This document shows, piece after piece, positions 33,401-42,003 of a stretch of 64,000 nt of DNA. The stretch's first letter is position 1, and each line of letters begins with the position of its first letter. The notes below the pieces were generated by a model that made no database searches, had not been told where the DNA came from, and saw nothing but the letters and a program-made list of their open reading frames with translations. Source of the stretch: Massilibacillus massiliensis (GTDB lineage Bacteria > Bacillota > Negativicutes > FLKF01); NCBI RefSeq assembly GCF_900086705.1, contig NZ_LT575483.1:187166-251165 (forward strand), read 5' to 3'. The translations under genes and the position numbers were made by a program.

Positions 33401-36122
33401 CATAATCACGAGTTCGGACAACACCAGTATTATGATCAGCAAAGCCTTGTACGTCCTTTGCACCAATGCGCCCACTTCTAACAGGAACAAATAGTTCACC
33501 TGCCCTTTTAATAATTTGCTTCTTTGTAACCGTATCCCCTTCATAGTTGCCTTTAGGCTTCCCCTCTAATCGTGGAGCAATTGGCACTTGACCACCATTT
33601 GTATCAGCAAGTGATTTATAAGCACTGGCCCAATCTTCAGCACCTGCTTGTTTTGCCAACTCATATGCTTTTTGATAATCGCCATTATTCACAGCTTCAT
33701 ACGCCTTATCTAAAAGACCATCACGCATATTTTCAAGAATAGAAAAACCGCCTGGTTTGCCAGACGGTGAAAGCGAGTATTCTTTGCCATTGAATAATTT
33801 TTGATTTTGAGGTATATTATTAATATCAGTGGAAGAAGTCTGACTGCGTACGGGTAGTAAAGCGGAATCCGTTTTTTGCGGTAATCCGTTTGAATCGAAC
33901 GTTGGAACGTTACCGGATTCCGGTACGGATCGCGCAGGAGGCTTCTTCCACATTGATTTTATACGAAGAACTTTTCTTCCTGTTAAAATAACTTCTAAGT
34001 ATTCGTTTGTACCATCAGCGAATCCCTTTTTATAAATTACAGACTTAACACCGCCTCTTTCCTCACCAGGAAAAATTTCATCATATTGCTTTACAATTTC
34101 AGGTATTCTCTTAATATCATGATCTGTAATTGCTACTTGACCCCAATTCTTATGTTCAATAGCAGGGTCGCCATGTTCCATAAGCGCATGTCTTATATTA
34201 TCACTTGTTATGTTATGCTTGTAACCAGTAACATCAATTCCAGTAAGTTCTTTTATTCTTTTAATCTCACGTGGTTCTACTTCTCTGATATTCATCCAAG
34301 AATAATCTTTACTAGAAATAGCTTTATCAACAAAGTCATTAATTCTTTGCTGGACTAACCCATCTTCAACTCCAGAAACTAATTGTTGTTTAATTTCATC
34401 TACACTAAGCCCCTCGGTCACATCAGCCGTAGGAGCTTTTTTTATACCCGTATCCTCGGAAACTAAAGATTCATTTTCAGGTATAAGTTTTTTTGAGTTC
34501 TCTATTCCGGTTACTTCATCTTTATAACGTCCAAATATATCAGACTCCCCAAGAGCTGATATATTTGTTTTGTCCTGTGGTAAATCATATGACATATCTT
34601 CCACTGGATTTCTAGGTATATCTACCGAATCAAAAGATGTATCTTCAATCCGCGGCGCTCTCTGCCTGCTGCCACCTACAGATGCTTTACCTTCTAAAGC
34701 ATTTTTCAAGCCGTTTACATATACATTCAGATTATCAGTAAAATATCCTCCACGTTTTAATGCAGCAGCAAATTCATCAATATTTTTCGCATCAAACAAT
34801 CCATCTTCTCTATATGCTTCTAAGTTTCTTGCGGCATAATTTGCATATTCAGCATCAGAATCAAAATGTCTGTAATAGCCGCCATCCGGTGCTTTTGGAT
34901 CTATTCCCGGTCTTGGATTCGTCGCTTTAATACCAGCATAATTGTGATCTTCTCTGGCTAACGCACTACCGAAACCACCCGTCTCATGATTCATTTGCGC
35001 CCAAATCCAATCAGACGGCAATCCAGTGCGCTCAGCAATTAATGTTGCAACAGATCCACCTTCTCGGCCGTTTATATCCAAGCTACCTTCTGATACATTA
35101 TCAAGAATCTTTTCGTTCATAGAAGCATCAGGAAGTGAATCAATAAATTCATTTGAATACTTAGGTTCTGATGCCTTTAAAGGTTCTGCTTCGGGCAATG
35201 AATCAGATATATCTACATTTTCACCATACTTTTTATCATAAAGAGCTTTTCCTCCTTTAGCTACGCTATGCCCAACTGCGCCAGGTAAAAAAACATCTGT
35301 AAAAATTCTAGATGGATCGTCAACTATATTTTGAGCAAATTGTTTAGGATCTTCGTAAAGTCTTTTGACTGGATCCACAACAGGATCTACAAGTGTATCA
35401 TAAAGTGTTTTCTTTGTTGCACTTGCAAGGGATGGCTCACTACCGTCAACCGGATTCATATTATCAGCAAGAGATTCAGTCATATCCTTTGCCATGAAAG
35501 GCAAGAATAAAGCTCCTGCTACACCACGAACAGGAGCTGGTACAAACGGGGTTACGGCTATTTTACCTGCAGGATTCCCAACCGTATCATATAACGTATT
35601 ATATTCATCTGTTATGCGTTCAGGATTTGAAACACTATCATTAGAATATTGCTGTCCTACTTGATCACGGGCATAATAAGGATCAAGCCCAGGAACAGCA
35701 ACATCACCAACTTTATTTTGAAGTTCTTCGTTTCCTGATTGCAATTTTGAAAAATCATCTACAACTTTATCTTTATATTGGCTTAATTGCTCAGCTGTAT
35801 TTAGCACAAATTTATTTATGTTTGCCACTGAATTAGGATCATAATTTACATTGCGATCGACATAAGGCAAATTATTTTGATCATGAGCATAAAACGGATC
35901 AGCACCAGGTAAATTCTGTAGCGCCTGGCTGGGGTCACCTTGGCTTGGAGTAAAGAATTTCCCTACACCATTCTTTACATCTTCCCACAATGAAGTCTCT
36001 GGTATCCGAGGATCATCATAACTTATGGCTCTAGCTTGATTTAAGATATCATCAGGATCATCATCTATTATTTTTCTCCCCGTCGCTACATTTAAAATTT
36101 CATTAGGATCTTCGTTTATCAT
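30444..36122 (-). CDS. giant polyvalent ejection/internal virion protein
   Basis: 1,892 residues, the largest gene. Domains seen in order: a glucosaminidase/lysozyme-like domain near 350-480 (GLPSDWIWAQMNHETGGFGS, then REDHNYAGIKATNP); a nuclease-like domain near 620-735 of the PBECR type (NITSDNIRHALMEHGDPAIE, then RKVLRIKSMW); a zinc metallopeptidase near 860-1000 (LNTMAHEIGHITDAALG); a coiled coil near 1180-1260; and a large C-terminal domain from about 1450 with MPDFAIKNIMRDTFGAAVF, resembling LPD38 of polyvalent proteins. Polyvalent proteins are packed in the capsid and injected with DNA; lytic, nuclease and protease activities would act on cell wall and host defences. Domain names come from memory of the families. 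Confidence 0.75.
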   Translation of the reverse strand: MINEDPNEILNVATGRKIIDDDPDDILNQARAISYDDPRIPETSLWEDVKNGVGKFFTPSQGDPSQALQNLPGADPFYAHDQNNLPYVDRNVNYDPNSVANINKFVLNTAEQLSQYKDKVVDDFSKLQSGNEELQNKVGDVAVPGLDPYYARDQVGQQYSNDSVSNPERITDEYNTLYDTVGNPAGKIAVTPFVPAPVRGVAGALFLPFMAKDMTESLADNMNPVDGSEPSLASATKKTLYDTLVDPVVDPVKRLYEDPKQFAQNIVDDPSRIFTDVFLPGAVGHSVAKGGKALYDKKYGENVDISDSLPEAEPLKASEPKYSNEFIDSLPDASMNEKILDNVSEGSLDINGREGGSVATLIAERTGLPSDWIWAQMNHETGGFGSALAREDHNYAGIKATNPRPGIDPKAPDGGYYRHFDSDAEYANYAARNLEAYREDGLFDAKNIDEFAAALKRGGYFTDNLNVYVNGLKNALEGKASVGGSRQRAPRIEDTSFDSVDIPRNPVEDMSYDLPQDKTNISALGESDIFGRYKDEVTGIENSKKLIPENESLVSEDTGIKKAPTADVTEGLSVDEIKQQLVSGVEDGLVQQRINDFVDKAISSKDYSWMNIREVEPREIKRIKELTGIDVTGYKHNITSDNIRHALMEHGDPAIEHKNWGQVAITDHDIKRIPEIVKQYDEIFPGEERGGVKSVIYKKGFADGTNEYLEVILTGRKVLRIKSMWKKPPARSVPESGNVPTFDSNGLPQKTDSALLPVRSQTSSTDINNIPQNQKLFNGKEYSLSPSGKPGGFSILENMRDGLLDKAYEAVNNGDYQKAYELAKQAGAEDWASAYKSLADTNGGQVPIAPRLEGKPKGNYEGDTVTKKQIIKRAGELFVPVRSGRIGAKDVQGFADHNTGVVRTRDYGDLNTMAHEIGHITDAALGLRSNAGLYDREFVRIVNKRFGEGTYAPEQVRAEGIAEFMKDYLTNETIAKAEFPQYYQKFKEAIAKNPDVYARVNEIKSMINVWNKQSAEARGRSGISYADEMKPTIKERIEKGKIKFVEDWIDDKVGLKTVTESYERATGEKLVTKDDPYKMARLAQNSSVARAQMLVESDRPELVKKSLNNIYGNIINEAVTIKGTLSALDNAMKGKSKDYLKAGNFKNWHEALDSLLVARRQIELHKVNVLDVTLKAQEAVEQAKRKLVEARKERLKVETSQNHPNIFEKNSAVTKFKELEEQAKRELNSTLSELEQAKNKQYKTPIDMKDAEKIINNAPKELHEAAQKIYKYNDNILRILMHSGMVKKVVYDALVKKYKNYVPMARDFADEAGIEKGFGMGSSFGNVRSALKSISEAGSTRQVVSPLESMVKNTYALLNLVERNRVGQTFTRLAESDRVGRLIEEVNGTAATKDSTFSVWVDGEKKVYQTTPEVYRAIMSVNKDSANIITKLLGPPASLLRAGATLMPDFAIKNIMRDTFGAAVFSRYGFRPVVDHAIGLFHMAKQDQLFHEYKASGALMSTMVGLDRNYIQGSLKGLYKKDMAHYWHHYNPVQMLRGFSEALETATRLGEYSRAKSKGVSIEDAALSARDISLDFSKHGVYGKTVNKAVAFFNAGVQEPARIIQAFKEDPAGTSARIGLYITLPSVVLWTMNHDQEWYKELPDYQKNLFWIFKAGDTVCRIPKPFGLGVVFGSLPERTLDWMIDKRPDAMKKWAVAAKDAFVPNFMPTAAAPLLEWVTNYSFFSGRDIVPQKEQKLPDAMQFGPNTSELAKIIGKHFDLSPRKIDNLISGYGAGMANQTLNAADALMGKREYQNPFSKAFVVDPLKSPQSIQDFYEKLNESEKVYNGAKIAKERPSSDDLRNYNRLKAANKIMQNLNKWERKAVQDGDKEKVNELNRRQLRLAQDALSKVR

Positions 36123-36136
36123 ACAAACATTCGCCT

Positions 36137-37615
36137 CTATTCAACACTGTAATTCTGTGAAATATACGCTTTTATCTCTTCATCAGTAGCACTTGGATAT
36201 TTAGACATTATAGCATCGTAGACTTTATTAGCTTCATCTTGATTTATTGTTGTTTTTGCTTTAGCAATTCCTGCTGCATTGGCTATAATTTGTAAAGCTT
36301 GTAAATAATTATTATAGTTTGGATCTTTCTTGTCATCCGTTTCGCCTTGATTTTTCATCCATTGGTCATGGTGATTAATTATTTGTTTAGCTGCAGAAAC
36401 TTGCCCATTTCCATTGGTGCTATTCTCCGACTTTAACTTTGCAAGCGAGGTTTGTGTTTTTGCTCCTAATATAGCATTAGCAGACGGATTAGTATGTTCA
36501 TAACGCCGTTCTGCAAGCTGCGCTTTTGTATTTCCAGATACATTTTGGAATTCAAAACGTCTTTCATCAAGATTTGCCGCTGTATCTGGTGAAAGTGATT
36601 TTGTTTCTGCAAAAATTGGCTTAATGAAACTACCATCTGCAAAAGATCCGCCATTTTTAGGTGCTGCATAAAATTGAATAGAACCACCAATATCTTTTGC
36701 TGTAATAGCAACATCATTTGAAGCTAACATTTGGCCCATAAGATTCATATCCGCCCCATCTTTCCCCATTGACTTAGCAGCTCGATTATATTCTTGCAGT
36801 GCCCACATTGCTCTTTGTTTAGATTGTGGAGTTGATAAATCGCCAAGAATATATTGAGAAAGTTGCTGACGATTAGCCAAATCTTGTTGATCAGCATAAG
36901 TGCTCATTTTATCATTTATAGTTGATTCAATCATCGGCATAGCTAATTTAGCTGCATCCATTCCATATTTACTAACCAACTCTCTCATTGCTGCAGGTTT
37001 TGATTTCATAACATTTTGTTTATACTCTGCATAGCTTAATTGTCCAGAGGGTGTATATTCAATGGGATTATTAAACTGATATAATTGTGCTTCTGCGGCT
37101 TTAGTTTTTTCCTGTTGTTGCTCGGCATTTGCTTTTGCCTCTGGATCATTCCCCACATATGTAGCTCCAACAAACCATTCAGGGTGTTCATTCTTTGTTT
37201 TATCGAACGCAGCTTGCTTATCGTAATCCTGTTGCGTTATTTGTGGCTTTGAAACATTGTTAACTGGATTTAATTTTTGAAAAGATCCTAAGTCACTTAG
37301 TAAATTTGTTGGTTGATTCGACGGTGTGTTTTGCCCTAAATACTTTGCTAGTCCGAGAACCGCTGGATCCGCGGTGGGATTCGAACCTTTCCAATCTGTA
37401 TTAGGCATAAGCGCCTGCATTGTTTGTTGCCTTATAGAACTCCCCATCGGAGTATTATCTACTAAAGGTTTGATTGATTGTTCTTGTAATTGGTTTTCAT
37501 AATTGTTCGCATAATTCAAAGCGCCATCAATACTCTTCTTTTGAATATATGTGCCAACTATATCTGCCAATGCATTTGCAAATCCATAATTTCTATTTAA
37601 ATTTTGATTAAACAT
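36137..37615 (-). CDS. probable internal virion protein
   Basis: 492 residues from an ATG at 37615 that overlaps the previous stop (TGATATG); a GTG at 37627 is also possible. Mostly helical, rich in Q, N and A (NYENQLQEQSIKP ... NAILGAKTQTSLAKL), with no signal sequence or membrane segment. No family recognised. The place between Hint-domain protein and giant polyvalent protein is that of ejection proteins in T7- and P22-like phages. Confidence 0.6.
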   Translation of the reverse strand: MFNQNLNRNYGFANALADIVGTYIQKKSIDGALNYANNYENQLQEQSIKPLVDNTPMGSSIRQQTMQALMPNTDWKGSNPTADPAVLGLAKYLGQNTPSNQPTNLLSDLGSFQKLNPVNNVSKPQITQQDYDKQAAFDKTKNEHPEWFVGATYVGNDPEAKANAEQQQEKTKAAEAQLYQFNNPIEYTPSGQLSYAEYKQNVMKSKPAAMRELVSKYGMDAAKLAMPMIESTINDKMSTYADQQDLANRQQLSQYILGDLSTPQSKQRAMWALQEYNRAAKSMGKDGADMNLMGQMLASNDVAITAKDIGGSIQFYAAPKNGGSFADGSFIKPIFAETKSLSPDTAANLDERRFEFQNVSGNTKAQLAERRYEHTNPSANAILGAKTQTSLAKLKSENSTNGNGQVSAAKQIINHHDQWMKNQGETDDKKDPNYNNYLQALQIIANAAGIAKAKTTINQDEANKVYDAIMSKYPSATDEEIKAYISQNYSVE

Positions 37616-37616
37616 A

Positions 37617-38786
37617 TCAGTCACCAAACCCCTCTACCGCAATTTCATTGGCAAAGAAAATATTTCGGTCAGAAACAACAAAGTCATATACAAGATCTTG
37701 CCTTCCCGTATTCTCAACTTTTATAACTTTAACTTTTTTACCTTTAATATTGATTGCCGGCTTTTCCATTCTGCCTACATACTCAAACCAAGGAGAAGTA
37801 TAGAATCGCTGTGACTCAGTTGTTTCAATAACTGTACCATTTTCAAATATAATTCTAAGAATGTCACTCATATGTGCAGGTAGAACTTCAATGACTGTTT
37901 TCTCGCAAGGCAAATCATTATCATCAAGTGAATAAACCAAATCTCCTATATGAACATCACGAATATCTTTTTCACCATCTATTGTCTTTATTTTTGTTCC
38001 ACCAACAAAACATGCTATCATTGCAGAACCAAGAGATCCAACTGCGCCCCATGCAGATGCACCACCGTCATTTGAGGTTTGCGTAGTTGATCCAGTACCC
38101 ATACGACCACCATACATTGTGTTATACATGTTTTGTGAGGGAGTAGATAATTGAGAGGAATAAGATAAGAGTGCAGAAGGTTTATAATAAGAACTCTGCT
38201 CGGCTGCAGCATTATTACTTAACAAATTTCCTGCATTCCCAGCTTGCTGATTCAATATATTAGCGTACGTATTTAAGTCATTTGTATAATTATCTGCCAA
38301 GGTATTTGATACATTTTGACCAATGTTATTGAGTGCGTTGTTTGTCACGCTGCTGTTTAATATTCCACGACTACCTAAATTTGAAATCGCATTCCCTACA
38401 CTGGCATTCATATCATTGGTTAGTGCTTGTTGTCTAGCATTTGCGTATGAACTTGGCAAATTTCCATTGGCAAGATCATTATAACCAGAAGACACATTAT
38501 TCATGGTATCGTTATATGATTTGGACAATGAGTTCCAATCCGTGTTTACTGTATTACCAATTGCATTTATACCATTATTTAAAATGTTGCTGGCGTTGTT
38601 TAAGCCCGTAGTATTATACTTCATTAAACCATTTTCTAAGGTCGCTTCATTCTGCGTTTGAGCCGGAATGCTTCGCGTAGTAGTAGATGAACTTCCTTTA
38701 CCTTTGAAATGTACATGTTTCCCTGCTCCACTGGATACCCTGCTTAAATCAGTTTCTGTCCATACTTCTTTTCCTCGCATTACCAT
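37617..38786 (-). CDS. virion protein with C-terminal Hint (intein-like) domain
   Basis: 389 residues. The first 255 are low-complexity helical, rich in N, S, A and G (YANARQQALTNDMNASVGNA), like ejection proteins. From Cys259 a Hint domain runs to the end: ACFVGGTKIKTIDGEKDIRD, then VHIGDLVYSLDD, a block B region ETTESQRFYTSPWFEYVG and the last strand RNIFFANEIAVEGFGD. Cys259 would be the residue for N-terminal thioester formation and cleavage. The block B His is Gln here (TESQ instead of TxxH) and the C-terminal His-Asn of inteins is absent, so splicing is unlikely; autocleavage or none is possible. Confidence 0.8.
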   Translation of the reverse strand: MVMRGKEVWTETDLSRVSSGAGKHVHFKGKGSSSTTTRSIPAQTQNEATLENGLMKYNTTGLNNASNILNNGINAIGNTVNTDWNSLSKSYNDTMNNVSSGYNDLANGNLPSSYANARQQALTNDMNASVGNAISNLGSRGILNSSVTNNALNNIGQNVSNTLADNYTNDLNTYANILNQQAGNAGNLLSNNAAAEQSSYYKPSALLSYSSQLSTPSQNMYNTMYGGRMGTGSTTQTSNDGGASAWGAVGSLGSAMIACFVGGTKIKTIDGEKDIRDVHIGDLVYSLDDNDLPCEKTVIEVLPAHMSDILRIIFENGTVIETTESQRFYTSPWFEYVGRMEKPAINIKGKKVKVIKVENTGRQDLVYDFVVSDRNIFFANEIAVEGFGD

Positions 38787-39128
38787 TTAAATCACTTCCT
38801 TTTCAAAAACCCAATACATTTTTCCATTGTCACGAATACCACTTAAATCAATACGTATATTCCATTTGAGAAGCCGCATAAATACAGCCGGATCATGAAG
38901 TGTCTGCGTAACGATAACTTTGCAATTATGCTTTTTAGCCTTGTATTGTGCAACGGTAACTAAATGTTTAACATCATTTGTACAGGTATGATCAACCTCA
39001 AAAACATTGCCAGTTATTTTATAACAAAAAAAGCCTTTATCGGGCTCATAATAAATAGAAAATCCGGGAATTAAACTAAACTTCTCGGCTTTTTTTTCGT
39101 ATCTTTTTATCCAATCATCAAGAGTCAT
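38787..39128 (-). CDS. small virion-region protein, possibly acyltransferase-like
   Basis: 113 residues. Alternating beta and helix pattern with CTNDVKHLVTVAQYKAKKHN, CKVIVTQTLHDPAVFMRLLK and KMYWVFEKEV resembles a minimal GNAT fold, as in T7 gp13, but no acyl-CoA motif is convincing. It lies between structural genes; the stop codon touches the next gene. Confidence 0.5.
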   Translation of the reverse strand: MTLDDWIKRYEKKAEKFSLIPGFSIYYEPDKGFFCYKITGNVFEVDHTCTNDVKHLVTVAQYKAKKHNCKVIVTQTLHDPAVFMRLLKWNIRIDLSGIRDNGKMYWVFEKEVI

Positions 39129-39137
39129 CTTATCACC

Positions 39138-39743
39138 TTAAAATTTATTTGTTATCTTAACCCAACCAGCTGCCCAAGTCATGCCGTGCCATTTAGGTTT
39201 ATATCCCTGCCACATTACATCAAAATTTCCTTTACCAATATATACAATGGCCGTTGCATCAAAAGAATTATAAGAAACCTTAGAGCTTTTCACTTGCGTA
39301 GGACCAGCAACATTTCCTATTGCTATTCTTGTTCCAGTCGTTCCGCTGCGCGGTTCATTCGCCCTATATTCATAGTGGTAAGTGATTTCTAACTTTTGTA
39401 TTCCACTTGAAATAATTGTGCCTAACACAAAACTTGTCCCTGGAAAGCTGCCTCCATCACGAAACGTCTTCCCATCGAGTGAATAAGTTACGTCGATTGG
39501 CAAAATTGCTACCGATGAAATTTGATATATTTTTTGATCTGTAGTTTTATATACTCTTCCGTTGGTCTTGTTGTCGCTATCCAAGACGTTTAATTGTACA
39601 TAACCAATTCTTCCATCACTGATCTGAACTGTCATGTATGGCAGACCTGCAATCAAATCATCTAACGAATCATATATCGCCGCATATTGCAGTCCGTTGG
39701 CAGGTTTACTATAAATAGCTAATCGTTCAGTTAACTTACTCAT
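39138..39743 (-). CDS. phage structural protein, unknown
   Basis: 201 residues, predicted almost all beta (TYSLDGKTFRDGG, YHYEYRANEPRSGT, TAIVYIGKGNFDVMWQGY). No recognised domain. It is coupled by ATGA to the preceding gene and sits within the tail region. May be a head-tail or fibre-anchor protein. Confidence 0.5.
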   Translation of the reverse strand: MSKLTERLAIYSKPANGLQYAAIYDSLDDLIAGLPYMTVQISDGRIGYVQLNVLDSDNKTNGRVYKTTDQKIYQISSVAILPIDVTYSLDGKTFRDGGSFPGTSFVLGTIISSGIQKLEITYHYEYRANEPRSGTTGTRIAIGNVAGPTQVKSSKVSYNSFDATAIVYIGKGNFDVMWQGYKPKWHGMTWAAGWVKITNKF

Positions 39744-40576
39744 ATTCCTGCACCGGCATCTTTCCCTAATTCATCATAAGTTTTTCTTGCTGTAGTTAAA
39801 ACATCATTGTTTGAAACAAGTTCTTTTTGTTGCTCTGTAAGCTTTGCGTAAGCTTCTTCTGCCACGACAATTAGCGCCAGACTTTCAGGTGAATAAGCTA
39901 CTGTTCCAATATCGTTAATTAATTTAATAACCTTATTAGCTTCAGTAGTATCGCTGTTACCGCTTTCATACCCTTCTTTGTATCCAGAACTATAGCCATT
40001 CGATGTACCAGCTCCATAGCCAGTGTCATAACCGGTGCTGTATGCTTTGGATATATCTGCTTCACTTGTATCCTTTACTGGTTCACTTTCAATCCACATC
40101 ATACTGCCATTAGGAAACAATAGTTTATTATCCGAGTTGAAAACTTTAATTTTAAGGGGAGTAATATTGATGGTTTGATTTACGGATCCATTAAACGGCT
40201 GTTCACTTGTCCCGTTTTGCTGAATGGTTAAAGCTCCTTTTGTTTTTCCTATTCCAATATCACCATTGATAATTTTATTAATCACATCAAGAATAGAAAA
40301 AACGCCATCCTTAAAAGTCCCGATCAAAATCCATTTTTCATTTTCTCCATCTCGAATATACCAATTGCCAGTATCGCTTTCTATTTTTAATTGCCATGAA
40401 ACTGCATCTACCAAATCAGTACCAGGGCTTGCATCCATCTGCCTAACTCTAGCAAAATAATGATAGATTTCTTTAAACTCAGCAATTATTTTTTGTGAAG
40501 CTGTAGCAATTGTTTCTTTTATTACAGGAGAGTAAAATATGGTATTTACTGTTTCCCAATACTTGTTTTTCGCCAT
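39740..40576 (-). CDS. tail-region protein with Gly-Tyr repeat segment
   Basis: 278 residues from the ATG at 40576 (GGAGG nine bases before). N-terminal helix (KYWETVNTIFYSPVIKETIA), a small beta domain (WQLKIESDTGNWYIRDGENE), then a repeated glycine-tyrosine stretch (STGYDTGYGAGTSNGYSSGY and on to GYESGN), and a helical C-terminal domain. The repeat spacing of four to six residues suggests a flexible or amyloid-like linker. Not recognised; likely a fibre or adaptor. Confidence 0.5.
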   Translation of the reverse strand: MAKNKYWETVNTIFYSPVIKETIATASQKIIAEFKEIYHYFARVRQMDASPGTDLVDAVSWQLKIESDTGNWYIRDGENEKWILIGTFKDGVFSILDVINKIINGDIGIGKTKGALTIQQNGTSEQPFNGSVNQTINITPLKIKVFNSDNKLLFPNGSMMWIESEPVKDTSEADISKAYSTGYDTGYGAGTSNGYSSGYKEGYESGNSDTTEANKVIKLINDIGTVAYSPESLALIVVAEEAYAKLTEQQKELVSNNDVLTTARKTYDELGKDAGAGI

Positions 40577-40580
40577 ATTC

Positions 40581-41999
40581 TTAAACCTCCACGATATCAA
40601 ACATAATCTTATTAAAAATAATACCGCTGCCACTACCTTTACCTTTTATATCTAAGTAGCGATTACGGTACACACATCTTGTATTTCCAAATTGACTTAC
40701 AATTGGATAGAGCAGACTATCATTGTTATAGATTAGATCGTTATTCTCATAAATAAGTGGACTTGCCGGCATTGGTTTTAGTTTTAATGTTACTGCTCCA
40801 ACTGTAACCTCTGCAGGATTATCTTCCTCCAATAATGATATATAACTAACTTGTACACGTTTTAAAAGGTATTCATAATACGATACTATCCGTTTGGCCA
40901 TAAAGCGCCATTCGAGAGGCTCAGCTTCATCTGAAAATACATTGGAGTCTAATACGTAAATACCGTTTTCTTTGATGACATATACGGTATCATTGACACT
41001 GATCACATCAATAACATTAGATGTAAATCTTCTTTCAAAAAAACAACTATAAGTTAAATCATATACAATAACGCTACCTATCTTTGAAAGTATCCAAACT
41101 TGATTTAGGGTAGGAACATATTTGCACCGAGGGTTTTTAGGTAAATGAGCAAACAAATTAATAACGTTATTCGCCACATTAGCCGCTTTCATATCGCCAT
41201 ATTCCTGTGTTGTAGAAATGAGCTGCAACTTATTTTCTCCAACGATAAATACGCCATTTGCTATACCGCAAAATGATAACCGGCCAGAGCAATCCACTTC
41301 ACGGCTAATTTCTCTTATGGACCATGCAGGGTATTCCCCACTTAAACGATATATCCGATTGTTGTCTTTAATGATGATAATATCGGAAGACAGATTTACA
41401 AGACCAATTACTTTGCCACCATCTTTATAACCAGCTTCAACAAACTTGCTTGCACTGTCTACATTGTCATCTTCTTTCCAATCAGTTTCATCCCCAACAG
41501 CACTGTAGCGAATTTCATTGTCATGATTAATAAAAACACGACCAGCACGAATATATACTGCATCACAAACAGCAGGCGAATCATTTAACGTAATGAGTTT
41601 TTTGCCATTATAATATTGCAGCTTTGCACCTGCAGCAATTAAAATACCATCTTCCCATTCAGTATACAAAGGATATAAGAATCCATTCAATTGTCCAATC
41701 TTTTCATGAATACGCCTCGTAAAATTTACAAGATAAACCGCTCGATTCTCACTAACAAAAAGCATCTCTTCGTTAATCTTATCCCACATTGCCGCATAGA
41801 TCGGAATGTCTGGCGCATAAGAAAGTTTTGTACCAGAACAAGTACGAAGTGTTCCAGTAGAAGTATCTACTTCCATATTAACGGCTTCAGACAATTGATT
41901 GTCACCAATCATTTCAGGAATTGTCGTTGAGTTTAAACCACCTGTGAAATTCGATACTGTAATTGTAGTTTGATTTGCGTGTTTTGTTGAAAGCAGCAT
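40581..41999 (-). CDS. tail hub protein, P22 gp10-like (packaged DNA stabilisation)
   Basis: 472 residues, close to P22 gp10. Starts with TTITVSNFTGGLNSTTIPEM and has repeated beta-propeller blades (MEVDTSTGTLRTCSG, AGRVFINHDNEIRYSAVGDE, TLNQVWILSKIGSVIVYDLTY). In P22, gp10 joins connector gp4 to the tail needle and closes the capsid; the gene order here (capsid, connector, this gene) supports that. Confidence 0.72.
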   Translation of the reverse strand: MLLSTKHANQTTITVSNFTGGLNSTTIPEMIGDNQLSEAVNMEVDTSTGTLRTCSGTKLSYAPDIPIYAAMWDKINEEMLFVSENRAVYLVNFTRRIHEKIGQLNGFLYPLYTEWEDGILIAAGAKLQYYNGKKLITLNDSPAVCDAVYIRAGRVFINHDNEIRYSAVGDETDWKEDDNVDSASKFVEAGYKDGGKVIGLVNLSSDIIIIKDNNRIYRLSGEYPAWSIREISREVDCSGRLSFCGIANGVFIVGENKLQLISTTQEYGDMKAANVANNVINLFAHLPKNPRCKYVPTLNQVWILSKIGSVIVYDLTYSCFFERRFTSNVIDVISVNDTVYVIKENGIYVLDSNVFSDEAEPLEWRFMAKRIVSYYEYLLKRVQVSYISLLEEDNPAEVTVGAVTLKLKPMPASPLIYENNDLIYNNDSLLYPIVSQFGNTRCVYRNRYLDIKGKGSGSGIIFNKIMFDIVEV

Positions 42000-42003
42000 T
42001 TAC

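Noticed and set aside
33296-34358. Open frames on both strands within the giant gene
   Set aside because: The long minus frame has recognisable domains throughout; the others have no start signals or domain similarity.
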